This document shows positions 1-8,640 of a DNA stretch of 64,000 nt, in pieces. Both the position numbers and the translations under genes were made by a program. Source of the DNA: Halomonas litopenaei (GTDB lineage: Bacteria > Pseudomonadota > Gammaproteobacteria > Pseudomonadales > Halomonadaceae); contig NZ_PXNS01000003.1 in the NCBI RefSeq assembly GCF_003045775.1, positions 1 to 64,000 on the forward strand. Reading direction: 5' to 3'. The notes beneath the pieces were generated by a model. The model saw nothing but the letters and a program-made list of their open reading frames with translations, made no database searches and was not told the DNA's origin. Every line of letters begins with the position of its first letter. Position 1 is the stretch's first letter.

Positions 1-170
1 CTTTTACCACCCTTCACCGCCTGTGACGTTTGCTCGTCGCCGGCAGCGGATGCGTACTTTACGCATCCCCTCCGCCCTTGGCAATACCCTTATGCAAAAA
101 AGTTCATCGAGATGTCTTCGGGGCGTCATCGACAGCGGTTCAGGCTTCAGTCGCGACCTGGAGCAGGGCC
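1..170. other. Left-edge intergenic DNA, no gene seen
   Basis: No convincing coding sequence is seen downstream of the dehydrogenase gene that ends at 171. The only structure is a perfect dyad at 48-68 (arms GGATGCGTA/TACGCATCC around a 3-base loop). It could be a terminator stem, but there is no clear T-run on either side. Confidence 0.4.
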
Positions 171-3086
171 TTACAGCGAGACGGCGCGTTCTTTCGATAC
201 GCCCCCTTGAGCAGTCGGCTGACTCGCGCGGTCCAGCAACTCCAGTATGGAGTGATAGGTAAGGCCGGAGTGCTGGGTCATGCCCATCTCGCAGGTTCTC
301 GAATTGGAGACACCAAAGTCACAGCCCGCCACCTGCCCCGACAGATCACGCAGCGATGAAGCCGTCAGTTCCGGTACGCGCAAGCCCTTGTCGCCGGCAA
401 ATCCGCAGCAACTGATACCATCCGGCACCACCACCTCCCTGGCACACGCACGCGCCAGCTCCACGAAGGAGTCGGTCAGCCCCTTGCGATGGCTGGAGCA
501 GGTCACGTGCACCGCCACCTTGCAGTCCAGCGGCGTCACCTCCAGGCGCGGCAACAGGTGGTCATGGGCGAAGGCCACCGGCTCCTGCACCTTCAAGCGC
601 TCATCCAGATGCCCCTCGACCTGCAAGCTGCAAGGACTGGTATCGAACAGCACCGGGAAACGACCGTTCTGGCTCGCGACCAGCAACTCCCGGTTGAGTT
701 CGCGCGCCTTGTGCGTCGCCTCGTTATCCATCCCCTTGGAGGAAAACGCCATCCCGCAACACAGGTGGCCTGGCATTTCGGGAATGATGACGTCATACCC
801 GGCTCTGTCGAGCAGACTCAGTACGATCTCCATCACCGCACGCGCCGAGTCGTCCCGCTTGTCGGCGCCAAACACCCGAGTGGCGCAGGAAGGGAAGTAC
901 ACCACCGAATCGCGCGGCCCCTCGGTGGACGATGCGCCCGCCGATGGCCGCGACGACTTGAGCACCCGAATCGGGGCGGCGGCGGGTATCGCCGGTATCC
1001 ACTGTGGGACACGCTTGCCGCTGGCCTTGTGAACACCCTGACTGGCTCGGGCCATCAAAGCGTCGCCGATGATCCCACGCCCCAGGCTGGCCGCACGCAG
1101 GCCGCCCCGGGCAATCTTGGTAGCCCCGGAGAAGTGACGCCCGATTCGCCTTGCCAATTCCTGCTTGCCGACATGACGTTCCTGGCGCATGGCGAGCACC
1201 ATCTCGCCGGTATTGATACCGACCGGGCAGCGCGTCCCGCACATGCCATCGGCGGCGCAGGTGACATCGATATCGTAAAGCGCACTCTGCTCGAAGGCAT
1301 CGCGACGCTCTCGCTCTTCATCGCTCAACTCATCCAGGGCTGCCAGGCGAGCTCGCTCGCGGGTCAGCACGATGCGCTGGCGAGGCGTCAGCGTCAGCTC
1401 GCGTGAAGGACACACGGCTTCGCAGAAGCCACACTCGATGCAGCGATCTACGATGGGGTCGGCCTCGGGCAATGGCTTCAGATTTTCGAGGTGCAGCGTC
1501 GGGTTGCGCGTCAGCATCACATCGGGGTTGAGCAGATGGCCCGGATCGAACAACGCCTTGATCTGCCACATCAGAGCATAGGCCTCTTCGCCCCACTCCA
1601 GCTCCACAAAGGGTGCCATGTTGCGGCCGGTGCCGTGCTCGGCCTTGAGCGAGCCACCGAAGTCCACGGCTACCAACTGGGCCACGTCGGCCATCAGCGC
1701 CTGGTAGCGCTCCTTCTCCCCCGGACGCTCAAAGCCCTGAGGGAAGACGAAGTGCAGATTGCCTTCCAGGGCGTGACCAAACAGCAGGGCGTCGTCGTAG
1801 CCATGGCGCTTGAACGCCTCGGTCAGGGCGGCGACACCCTCCTCCAGCCGTTCGATGGGAAAGGCCACGTCCTCGATCACCACGGTAGTTCCGAGATCAC
1901 GCACAGCACCGACGGCGGGGAACAGTCCCTTGCGTACCTTCCAGTAGAGCGCGTAGCTGACCGGGTCTTCGGTGAAGGCGATGGGCTCGAGGGTGGTGAT
2001 GCCTTCCAGCGCCTGGCCGACCTCCTCGATACGCGCCTCCAGCCGAGGCCCATCCTCCTCGCGGACATCCACCAGCAATGCCGTGGCGCCGTCCGGTAGC
2101 TCACGCAGCTGCTCCGGCATGCCCGGCTGCCGCTCCACCGAACGCAGCCCCGCACGATCCATCAGTTCCACCGCCGCCACGCCGGTGCCACGCAAGGCGA
2201 TGGTGGCACGGCAGGCGCTGCCGAGATCCGGGAAGAAGATCAGGGCGGCGGCCTTGCGTGGCGGCTCCGGCACCGACTGATAGGTAATCCGCGTGATACA
2301 GCCCAGGGTACCCTCGGAGCCGATCATCAGGTGGGCCAGGATGTCCACACCGTCACGGAAATCCACCAGGCTGTTGAGAGCGTAGCCGGTGGTGTTTTTC
2401 AGGCGATACTTGTGGCGAATGCGCTTGGCCAGCTCGAGATCGGTGCGCACATTGGTCGACAGTCGCTCCAGCCCATCGAGCAGGGCCGCATGGCTTTGAC
2501 GAAAGGCTGCCACGCTGTCGGCATCGGCGGTATCCAGTACCGTGCCATCGAGCAGCACCATGCGCAGGCTGTCCAGGGTCCGATAAGTATTCTGGGCGGT
2601 GCCACAGCACATGCCCGATGCATTGTTGGCGGCGATGCCGCCGATCATGCAACTGGCGATGGACGCCGGGTCCGGCCCGATCTTGCGCCCAAAGGGCGCC
2701 AGCAGCTCGTTGGCCCTGGCGCCGATAACACCGGGCTGCAGGTCAATTCTGGCACCGTCATCGAGCACCCTGGCATCGCGCCAGCCACGTCCCAGCTGAA
2801 TCAGCACCCCATCGGTGATGGCTTGACCGGACAGCGAGGTACCTGCGGCGCGGAAGGTCATCGGCCAGTTGCCCTCGCGGCAGGCGCCAATGACTTCGAC
2901 AAGCTCCTGTTCGGTCTCCGGCCTCACCACCAGGCTCGGCACCAGCCGATAGAAGCTGGCATCGGTACCGTAGGCCAGCCGGCGCAGCGGATCCTGGACC
3001 AATCGCTCGATGGGCAGGCGTTCGGTCAGCATCGCCGTCAACTCATCGATGGAAATGGTGGGCTTGGTGGTGGTGATGGCCGTCAT
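171..3086 (-). CDS. FAD-linked oxidase fused to a 4Fe-4S/CCG domain protein (D-lactate dehydrogenase type)
   Basis: This 971-residue protein resembles GlcD and GlcF joined in one chain. The N-terminal half has the FAD_binding_4 fold, with the flavin loop TFRAAGTSLSGQ at about residues 77-88, followed by an FAD-oxidase C-terminal domain. Two 4Fe-4S cysteine clusters follow (CIECGFCEAVC near 550 and CAADGMCGTRCP near 610), then two CCG modules (CCGMAF near 775 and CCGFAG near 890). Members of this family oxidise D-lactate or another 2-hydroxyacid and pass electrons to the membrane quinone pool. The start ATG has a GGGAG Shine-Dalgarno sequence 7 bases upstream. It lies on the same strand as lutABC, separated by a lipoprotein gene and a terminator, so it probably has its own promoter. 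D-lactate is the likely substrate from context; D-2-hydroxyglutarate or glycolate cannot be excluded. Confidence 0.85.
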   Translation of the reverse strand: MTAITTTKPTISIDELTAMLTERLPIERLVQDPLRRLAYGTDASFYRLVPSLVVRPETEQELVEVIGACREGNWPMTFRAAGTSLSGQAITDGVLIQLGRGWRDARVLDDGARIDLQPGVIGARANELLAPFGRKIGPDPASIASCMIGGIAANNASGMCCGTAQNTYRTLDSLRMVLLDGTVLDTADADSVAAFRQSHAALLDGLERLSTNVRTDLELAKRIRHKYRLKNTTGYALNSLVDFRDGVDILAHLMIGSEGTLGCITRITYQSVPEPPRKAAALIFFPDLGSACRATIALRGTGVAAVELMDRAGLRSVERQPGMPEQLRELPDGATALLVDVREEDGPRLEARIEEVGQALEGITTLEPIAFTEDPVSYALYWKVRKGLFPAVGAVRDLGTTVVIEDVAFPIERLEEGVAALTEAFKRHGYDDALLFGHALEGNLHFVFPQGFERPGEKERYQALMADVAQLVAVDFGGSLKAEHGTGRNMAPFVELEWGEEAYALMWQIKALFDPGHLLNPDVMLTRNPTLHLENLKPLPEADPIVDRCIECGFCEAVCPSRELTLTPRQRIVLTRERARLAALDELSDEERERRDAFEQSALYDIDVTCAADGMCGTRCPVGINTGEMVLAMRQERHVGKQELARRIGRHFSGATKIARGGLRAASLGRGIIGDALMARASQGVHKASGKRVPQWIPAIPAAAPIRVLKSSRPSAGASSTEGPRDSVVYFPSCATRVFGADKRDDSARAVMEIVLSLLDRAGYDVIIPEMPGHLCCGMAFSSKGMDNEATHKARELNRELLVASQNGRFPVLFDTSPCSLQVEGHLDERLKVQEPVAFAHDHLLPRLEVTPLDCKVAVHVTCSSHRKGLTDSFVELARACAREVVVPDGISCCGFAGDKGLRVPELTASSLRDLSGQVAGCDFGVSNSRTCEMGMTQHSGLTYHSILELLDRASQPTAQGGVSKERAVSL

Positions 3087-3134
3087 GGTGCGCTCCCTGT
3101 CTGATTATTCGCTATTGCAGCCGTTCAGATACTA

Positions 3135-3160
3135 AAACGCCACTCCGAAGAGTGGCGTTT
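3135..3160 (-). terminator. Terminator after the lipoprotein gene
   Basis: A perfect 10-bp stem (AAACGCCACT/AGTGGCGTTT) with a 6-base loop. On the minus strand it ends in TTTT. It lies 12 bp past the lipoprotein stop codon and upstream of the dehydrogenase start, so it should separate the two transcripts. Confidence 0.75.
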
Positions 3161-3171
3161 GGCGCTAGGGG

Positions 3172-5235
3172 TTAGCCCCTGACGTCGATCTGGACGATGC
3201 CGCCGCCCCCGCCATAGCCGCTGACGGTAACGTCATAGACACCTGGCTCCAGACGGGTTTCGATCAGCGAGCCGAGTTGGGTACTGCCACCGTCGTCGTC
3301 CTGGAAGAAGACGCCCTCACCCTCGAGCTCCAACAGCGTATCCACGGCGTCAGACTGAGTCTCGATGCTGATGACGCCAGCCTCTTCAACCACCAGCTGG
3401 TAGTTGAGCCTGCCGCTGGCATCGAGCTGACCGTAGAGGGTCTCGCCGGTGTGAATCTCACCCTCGGAGCGCAGTTCGCCGCTGAAGGGCGTCTGCGACA
3501 GGCTCAGCGAGTAGGTGCCGGAGCCACTGAAGCTTCGCGCATCGACACTGTAGGTACCAGCCTCGAGGATCGCGCTGATACGCGAATTGGTACCCGAGCC
3601 ACCATCGTCATCGCTGGTGTCGATTCCTTCGCCGCGCAGGCCAAGCATGGCGTCGAAGGCGCTGGAGTTCATCTCCAGGGTCACCTCTGCGGCGTCTTCC
3701 AGGGTGAAACTGTATTGATTGACACCGCTGGCCCCCACCATGCCGCGCACCGTCTCTCCCTGCTGCAGCTCACCGCTGTTGCGCATTTCGCCATCGAAGG
3801 CAGTGACGTCGGTCTCCAGCCGGAACATGCCGGAAGCGACCCCCGAGTAGCTTGCCACCTCGATGCGATAGCTGCCGGGCTCGAGCACCTCGCTCAGCCG
3901 CGAATTGGTACCACCGCCGCCGTCATCGTCGCTGAGCGACACACCGTTGCCCTCGAGATAGAGCTGGGTGTCGAAGGCAGAGGACGACAGTGCAATCGTC
4001 ACCTCGGAAGGCTGCTCGATGTCCAGGGTGTAGGCATTGGGTTGAAACCCGCCGGCCATGCCCTGCACAGACTCACCTGGCTCGATGGCCCCTTCGTTCT
4101 TCAATTCGCCGTCGAAGGGCGAGGTCGAAAGCTCCAGCGAATAGCCGCCGGACTCGCCCCCGTAGCCGCTGACCACCACCCGGTAGTCGCCCGGCATCAG
4201 TACGCTGTCGAGATGAGAGTCGGTACCGCTGCCCGAATCATCGACCTCGATATTGGTCTGGCCGCCGCGTACCCGCAGCACGGTGTCGAAATCGCTGGAG
4301 GCGAGCGCCAGATTGACGCTGGTGGGCTCGTCGATCTTGAGGCTGTAGGTGTTGCTGGAGGAGGCGTCGGCCAGGGTACCGGTGATGCTGTCACCGGCGC
4401 GCAGCGGTCCGGCATTACGCTCGCCGCTGGAAAGATCGGCTTGCTGCATCGACAGACGATAGCCGTCACCGACGCTGACGAAGTCATCCTGGCATTCCAC
4501 GTCCACGCGTTCCTTGACCGGCTGACCAGGCGTCACACGCACCTCATAGTCACCAGGATCGAGGAACGCCTTCAGGGTCTGCTGGTCATCACCGCAGCGC
4601 GCGGCCTTATGCTCGACACCATTGCCACTGAGCACCAGCGATGCGTCAGACGCACCGGCAAGCACCAGAGAGACCTGGCGAGCCTGCTCGAGCGAGAAGC
4701 TGTAGCTCGCCGCCTCGCCTCCCAGCGCCCCGACGACGTCCTGGTCGTCGCCCAGCGTCTCGGACGCCTGGGCCTCAGTCGGCTTCAGCGAGTAGGGGCC
4801 AAAGCCTGCCATGTCGTCGCTGCTGACGACCACCAGCGAGCACCCCTCGGCGGAAGACAGCAACAGCGATGCCGGCGCCTCCTGGGTGCTGCTCGCACCT
4901 CCCTGCCACTTGCCGTCTTCGGAATACACCGAGAGGCTGGCGGCAAAGGGTGAATCGAGCCGGTACAGCACACCAGATTCGGCCTCGCCGCAGACCCAGC
5001 GACGGTCGTGACGCGAGCCATCCTTGAGGTTGATCCCGCTTTGCGAGGTCAATTCGCCCTCAATCGCTTCGCCCAGCGCAACATCCGGCGCCTCGACAAA
5101 CCGCCCGCCCTGGCTACCGCCGTCGTCCTGGCATCCGCTCAGCAAGACCGCCATGGACACCCCGCTGACCACCAGCAACGGGGAAATGGCCTTGCAAAGT
5201 GGGCGTTTCGGCCCCGGACACTGCTGCTTGGACAT
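3172..5235 (-). CDS. Putative outer-membrane lipoprotein with four Asp-rich beta repeats (PPC-like)
   Basis: A 687-residue predicted lipoprotein. The signal peptide ends in a lipobox LSGC with the lipidated Cys at residue 35 and Gln at +2, which favours outer-membrane sorting. The C-terminal two thirds consists of four repeats of about 105 residues. Each opens with a G-E-x-V/L-x-G motif, contains FDT/FDA-L-L-x-G-x-G, then a D-rich loop (DDDGGGG or DDSGSG), and ends in L-x-PG-x-Y-x-V-x-V. This resembles bacterial pre-peptidase C-terminal (PPC) beta-sandwich domains, and the Asp loops suggest calcium binding. No catalytic domain is visible. The start at 5235 is preferred over an upstream ATG because a GGAGG sits just before it and the signal peptide follows at once. 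It lies between lutC and the dehydrogenase, but a lactate role is not shown. It may be a surface adhesin or scaffold. Confidence 0.8.
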   Translation of the reverse strand: MSKQQCPGPKRPLCKAISPLLVVSGVSMAVLLSGCQDDGGSQGGRFVEAPDVALGEAIEGELTSQSGINLKDGSRHDRRWVCGEAESGVLYRLDSPFAASLSVYSEDGKWQGGASSTQEAPASLLLSSAEGCSLVVVSSDDMAGFGPYSLKPTEAQASETLGDDQDVVGALGGEAASYSFSLEQARQVSLVLAGASDASLVLSGNGVEHKAARCGDDQQTLKAFLDPGDYEVRVTPGQPVKERVDVECQDDFVSVGDGYRLSMQQADLSSGERNAGPLRAGDSITGTLADASSSNTYSLKIDEPTSVNLALASSDFDTVLRVRGGQTNIEVDDSGSGTDSHLDSVLMPGDYRVVVSGYGGESGGYSLELSTSPFDGELKNEGAIEPGESVQGMAGGFQPNAYTLDIEQPSEVTIALSSSAFDTQLYLEGNGVSLSDDDGGGGTNSRLSEVLEPGSYRIEVASYSGVASGMFRLETDVTAFDGEMRNSGELQQGETVRGMVGASGVNQYSFTLEDAAEVTLEMNSSAFDAMLGLRGEGIDTSDDDGGSGTNSRISAILEAGTYSVDARSFSGSGTYSLSLSQTPFSGELRSEGEIHTGETLYGQLDASGRLNYQLVVEEAGVISIETQSDAVDTLLELEGEGVFFQDDDGGSTQLGSLIETRLEPGVYDVTVSGYGGGGGIVQIDVRG

Positions 5236-5298
5236 GCCTGCCTCCATCAGTTGAATTTCGCTTCCTGCGCCGACAACAGAACATCGTCGGGAACGCAC

Positions 5299-5328
5299 AC
5301 TATAGCCAACTTGCATGACGCGCGTCAG
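5299..5328 (-). promoter_or_regulatory. Candidate promoter for the lipoprotein gene
   Basis: On the minus strand, CTGACG (complement of 5323-5328) is followed after 18 bases by TATAGT (complement of 5299-5304). This fits a sigma-70 promoter 64 bp before the lipoprotein start, and suggests the gene is not simply part of the lut transcript. Confidence 0.4.
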
Positions 5329-5376
5329 GACGCAAACCACTCCGATGTCGCAGGTGTCGCACGCGAGCACGGTGAA

Positions 5377-6033
5377 TCAGGCGTCGCGCAGGATGACCAC
5401 CAGTTCTCTTGGACCGTGTACGCCGTAAGCCAGCGTCTGCTCGATATCCGAGGTCTTGCTCGGCCCCGAGATCAGCAGCGCATTGGTCGGCATGGCGCTC
5501 GCCCAGCCTTGCCCGGTGACGACATCGAAGAAGGTGTCTTCGACGCTGTCGGCATCGAGCACGGCGATATGCAAAGGCGGCACCAGGCTCAGCAGACGCG
5601 GTTCATCCGGGGTCGGCCACAGCCACAGACTGCCGGTCTCGGCGATGGCGCCACGGGTGGACGTAAGGCCAGCCTCGACGCCGTCGAACAGCTCACGCTT
5701 CCAGCCCTCGATGTCACGGTCGGCGTCGACCAGCTCGACCTCATGATCCGCCAGGGCCTCACGGGCCTGCTGCGCTACCGGATGCTCCCGGCCCAGCGCC
5801 AGGCGCTTGACGCCTTTGTCCGCCAGCACCCTGGCGAGGGTCTCGGTCCAGCCGGCAGACTCACAGTGAATCACCTCGCCATGCACCGAGGAGATCCAGT
5901 GCTCGAAGCGCTCGAGTCGTTCGTGGCGCGACCACTGGCGCCCGGTGACCACGCCGAAGTCGCTGTCGGGGGCCGACAGCGGTCCGCCCTGGCGATCGCG
6001 CAGGCGACCCAGAATGTTGTCTCTGGCACTCAT
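5377..6033 (-). CDS. lutC: Lactate utilization protein C (LUD domain)
   Basis: A 218-residue LUD-domain protein, the third component of the LutABC (LldEFG) L-lactate oxidising complex. It begins MSARDNILGRLRDR and carries the family's GAIAETGSLWL, LSLVPPLHIAVL and LLISGPSKTSDIEQ segments. The start ATG at 6033 overlaps the lutB stop codon (ATGA), which indicates translational coupling. The open frame extends further upstream, but that part lies inside lutB. LutC has no Fe-S cysteine cluster of its own, as is usual for the family. Confidence 0.93.
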   Translation of the reverse strand: MSARDNILGRLRDRQGGPLSAPDSDFGVVTGRQWSRHERLERFEHWISSVHGEVIHCESAGWTETLARVLADKGVKRLALGREHPVAQQAREALADHEVELVDADRDIEGWKRELFDGVEAGLTSTRGAIAETGSLWLWPTPDEPRLLSLVPPLHIAVLDADSVEDTFFDVVTGQGWASAMPTNALLISGPSKTSDIEQTLAYGVHGPRELVVILRDA

Positions 6034-7460
6034 TCGCCCTTCTCCTTGCGATGACGCTTGATCAGCGTGTGAAGTGACGTCTTGGCCGGCTTCGGGGCGC
6101 TGCGGTACTGCGTCCAGGGCCCCAGGTGGGACGGCGCCAGCGCACGGAAGCTGCCGGCGACCAGGGTAGCGCCTCGCCAGGCTCCGGGATGGGTAGCCAG
6201 CCACTGCCAGCTCTTCCATGCGGCGACCTCCTTGCGCGAGCGCTTGACCCCGGCACCGGGCACATTGCCGACGCCGTCGCCCACGGCCTCACGCCGCAGT
6301 CGCACCAGCAGGTCCGGAATCGGGATCTTGACCGGGCACACCTCACCGCAGGCGCCGCACAGGCTCGACGCCGACGGTAGATCCTTGGTCGCTTCAAGCC
6401 CCATCAGGTGCGGCATCAGGATGGCGCCGATCGGCCCCGGGTAGGTGGTGCCGTAGGTGTGACCGCCGACCCGGGTATACACCGGGCAGTGGTTCATGCA
6501 GGCACCGCAGCGGATGCAGCGCAGGGTGTCGAGCAGTTCATCGTCCTGGTAGACCCGCGAGCGACCGCTGTCGACCAGCACCAGATGCACCTCTTCGGGA
6601 CCGTCGTGTTCGTCGGCCTTGCGTGGCGAGCTGATCATGTTGAAGTAGGTGGTCACGTGCTGGCCGGTGGCAGAGCGCGTCAGCAGGGCGTAGAGCGGCG
6701 GCACGTCGGCCAGGTGCTCGACCACCTTCTCGATGCCGGTCACGGCGATGTGCACCGGCGGCGCGGTGGTGGTCAGGCGCCCGTTGCCCTCGTTCTCCAC
6801 CAGGCACAGGGTACCGGTCTCGGCCACCGCGAAATTGACCCCGGACACCCCGACATCCGCCGTCATGAAGCGCTCGCGCAGCTGGGCCCTGGCCGCTGCG
6901 GTCATCGCGTCCACGTCGGTGGTGCGCTCGGTCCCGGTGCGCTCGTGCATGATGTCGGAGATTTCACCGGTGTTGAGGTGAATCGCCGGCATGATGATAT
7001 GAGACGGCGTCTGCTCGTTGAGCTGCACCAGATACTCGCCCAGATCCGACTCCAGGGCATCGATGCCCGCCTTCTCCAGATGGGCGTTCAGGTGCATTTC
7101 CTCGGACACCATGGACTTGCCCTTGATCACCGAGGACGCGCCATGACGCTGACATATCTCGGTGATCAGCTCGCAGGCCTGCTCGCCGTTCTCCGCCCAG
7201 TGAACGCGGATGCCGTTGGCCTCGCAGTTGGCCTCAAGCTGTTCGAGCAGGTCGGGCAGCTTCGACAGTGCACGTAGCCGGATATTGGCCCCCAGCTCAC
7301 GCAGGGTCTCCAGGTCCCAGTCGTCGAAGGCCTTGCGACGCTTGCCCATCAGGCCGTCCATCGCCTTGCGGAAGTTGGCACGGATCTGCGGATTCTCCAG
7401 CGCCTCGTGGGCCTGGCGATGGAACGCCTGGGGAGTATAGGTCTGAACAGGCTGGCTCAT
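6030..7460 (-). CDS. lutB: Lactate utilization iron-sulfur protein B
   Basis: A 476-residue LutB/LldF protein. The N-terminal LUD domain contains VIKGKSMVSEEMHLN and a GVSGVNFAVAETGTL segment. It is followed by two ferredoxin-like clusters, CIRCGACMNHCPVY and CGACGEVCPVKIP, that bind 4Fe-4S centres, and a C-terminal LutB region. Together with LutA and LutC it forms the cytoplasmic L-lactate to pyruvate oxidising complex. Its start overlaps the lutA stop by 4 bases and its stop overlaps the lutC start by 4 bases, so lutABC is a tight operon read leftwards. Confidence 0.95.
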   Translation of the reverse strand: MSQPVQTYTPQAFHRQAHEALENPQIRANFRKAMDGLMGKRRKAFDDWDLETLRELGANIRLRALSKLPDLLEQLEANCEANGIRVHWAENGEQACELITEICQRHGASSVIKGKSMVSEEMHLNAHLEKAGIDALESDLGEYLVQLNEQTPSHIIMPAIHLNTGEISDIMHERTGTERTTDVDAMTAAARAQLRERFMTADVGVSGVNFAVAETGTLCLVENEGNGRLTTTAPPVHIAVTGIEKVVEHLADVPPLYALLTRSATGQHVTTYFNMISSPRKADEHDGPEEVHLVLVDSGRSRVYQDDELLDTLRCIRCGACMNHCPVYTRVGGHTYGTTYPGPIGAILMPHLMGLEATKDLPSASSLCGACGEVCPVKIPIPDLLVRLRREAVGDGVGNVPGAGVKRSRKEVAAWKSWQWLATHPGAWRGATLVAGSFRALAPSHLGPWTQYRSAPKPAKTSLHTLIKRHRKEKGE

Positions 7461-8212
7461 GAGGTCCTCCGCCACAGATAGGAAGCGATGTGCTCGCCTT
7501 CGAGCGTGCTGTCGCGGTGGGCCAGACGCCCGGCAATGTTCATCAGACAGCCACAGTCGGAGGTCACGAAACGCTCTGCGCCGGCGGCTTCGATGGCACG
7601 GCTCTTGTCTTCGACCATGGCCCCGGACACCTCCGGATGGCGTACCGCAAAGGTCCCGCCGAATCCACAGCATTCGCTGGCCCGCTCCTGCTCCACCAGC
7701 TCGACCTGGCCGAGCTTGGCCAGCAGCGCGGGGCCGGTCTCGGCGAGGCCCATTTCGCGACGGGCGCTGCACGAGGTATGCATGGCAACCTTCTCCGGCG
7801 CGCCTCGATCCTCAAGCGTCAGGTGGCAGACGTGGACCAGGAATTCGGTAAGTTCGAACACCCGATCGGCAACCTCCCTGGCCCTTGCCTCCTCGGGGGT
7901 GCCGGCAAACAGCGAGGGATAGTGGGTGCGCATCATGCCGCCACAGGAGCCGGACGGCACGATGATCGGCCAGGGCTCGGGGAACAGGTCGAGCTGGGCC
8001 CTGGCCACCGCCCGGGCCTCGGTGTGGTAGCCAGAGGTATAGGCGGGCTGGCCGCAGCAGGTCTGGTCGTCGGGGAAGATCACCTCGGTCCCTTCACGCT
8101 CGAGCAGCCGAACGGCATCGAGGCCAGCCTCGGGATAGAGCATGTCGATCAGACAGGTTCCGAACAGGTAGACCTTATCGGGGCGAGGGGGATAAAGCTT
8201 GACGGCGGTCAT
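7457..8212 (-). CDS. lutA: Lactate utilization protein A (CCG-domain Fe-S subunit)
   Basis: A 251-residue protein with two cysteine-rich CCG modules (CCGQPAYTSG near residue 60 and CCGFGGTFAVRHP near residue 190), diagnostic of LutA/LldE. It is the first gene of lutABC. I chose the ATG at 8212 (MTAVKLYPPRPDKVYLFG) over one 24 bases upstream because it has a GAGG ribosome-binding site at suitable spacing and matches the usual family N-terminus. The promoter region to its right contains two FadR-family operators, and the regulator gene is divergent. Confidence 0.93.
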   Translation of the reverse strand: MTAVKLYPPRPDKVYLFGTCLIDMLYPEAGLDAVRLLEREGTEVIFPDDQTCCGQPAYTSGYHTEARAVARAQLDLFPEPWPIIVPSGSCGGMMRTHYPSLFAGTPEEARAREVADRVFELTEFLVHVCHLTLEDRGAPEKVAMHTSCSARREMGLAETGPALLAKLGQVELVEQERASECCGFGGTFAVRHPEVSGAMVEDKSRAIEAAGAERFVTSDCGCLMNIAGRLAHRDSTLEGEHIASYLWRRTS

Positions 8213-8384
8213 CGCGGGGTCCTCAGGGTCAGGCACGGCAGGACGTTGTCGTTGTTCCCGGTATCAATAGCGGCACAACAGAGGCGAGCAGGCTACCGCT
8301 GCACGCCTCGTCTGCACCGCCGGAACCGAGGCCCCCGGAGCATCATCGGTCTTGCCAACGACCGCCAGGGATAGAGTTGGAGTA

Positions 8385-8401
8385 AATTGGTAAAACCAAT
8401 T
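8385..8401. promoter_or_regulatory. LldR/PdhR-type operator 1
   Basis: AATTGGTAAAACCAATT is a perfect palindrome with 7-base arms and a 3-base centre. It matches the AATTGGTnnnACCAATT box recognised by LldR/PdhR members of the FadR subfamily. It lies 173 bp before lutA and 240 bp before the regulator gene. Confidence 0.85.
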
Positions 8402-8499
8402 GACAACGCCGAATCTAGGCACAGTAGGTTCGCTCTTCCAGAGTGTCAAACCAGACGCCGATTTTTGCTCGGACTTTGCGCTATACTTTGGTCTATGTC

Positions 8500-8530
8500 T
8501 TGACGGCCGTGAACGTAACAGGTTGATAAT
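8500..8530 (+). promoter_or_regulatory. Candidate promoter of the lldR-dctBD operon
   Basis: TTGACG (8500-8505) and GATAAT (8525-8530) are separated by 19 bases, a long but usable sigma-70 spacing. A start point near 8537 would put operator 2 just downstream, suitable for repression. A TATACT hexamer at 8482-8487 lacks a convincing -35 partner. Confidence 0.35.
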
Positions 8531-8575
8531 CTGGGAAGAACGAGGATCAGGACAGGCAACAGGACAACCCCGTTT

Positions 8576-8590
8576 ATTGGTAATACCAAT
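8576..8590. promoter_or_regulatory. LldR/PdhR-type operator 2
   Basis: ATTGGTAATACCAAT is a perfect 15-bp palindrome nearly identical to operator 1. The two centres are 190 bp apart, which would allow looping across the divergent promoters. It lies 50 bp upstream of the regulator's start codon. Confidence 0.82.
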
Positions 8591-8640
8591 TAGTTGTCGT
8601 TACACTGGCGACCTCGTTCCCACGTCGATGATAAACCGCC

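Noticed and set aside
3277..4953. 558-codon open frame antisense to the repeat lipoprotein
   Set aside because: It mirrors the internal repeats of the real gene and shows no independent motif; the minus-strand frame has a signal peptide and lipobox.
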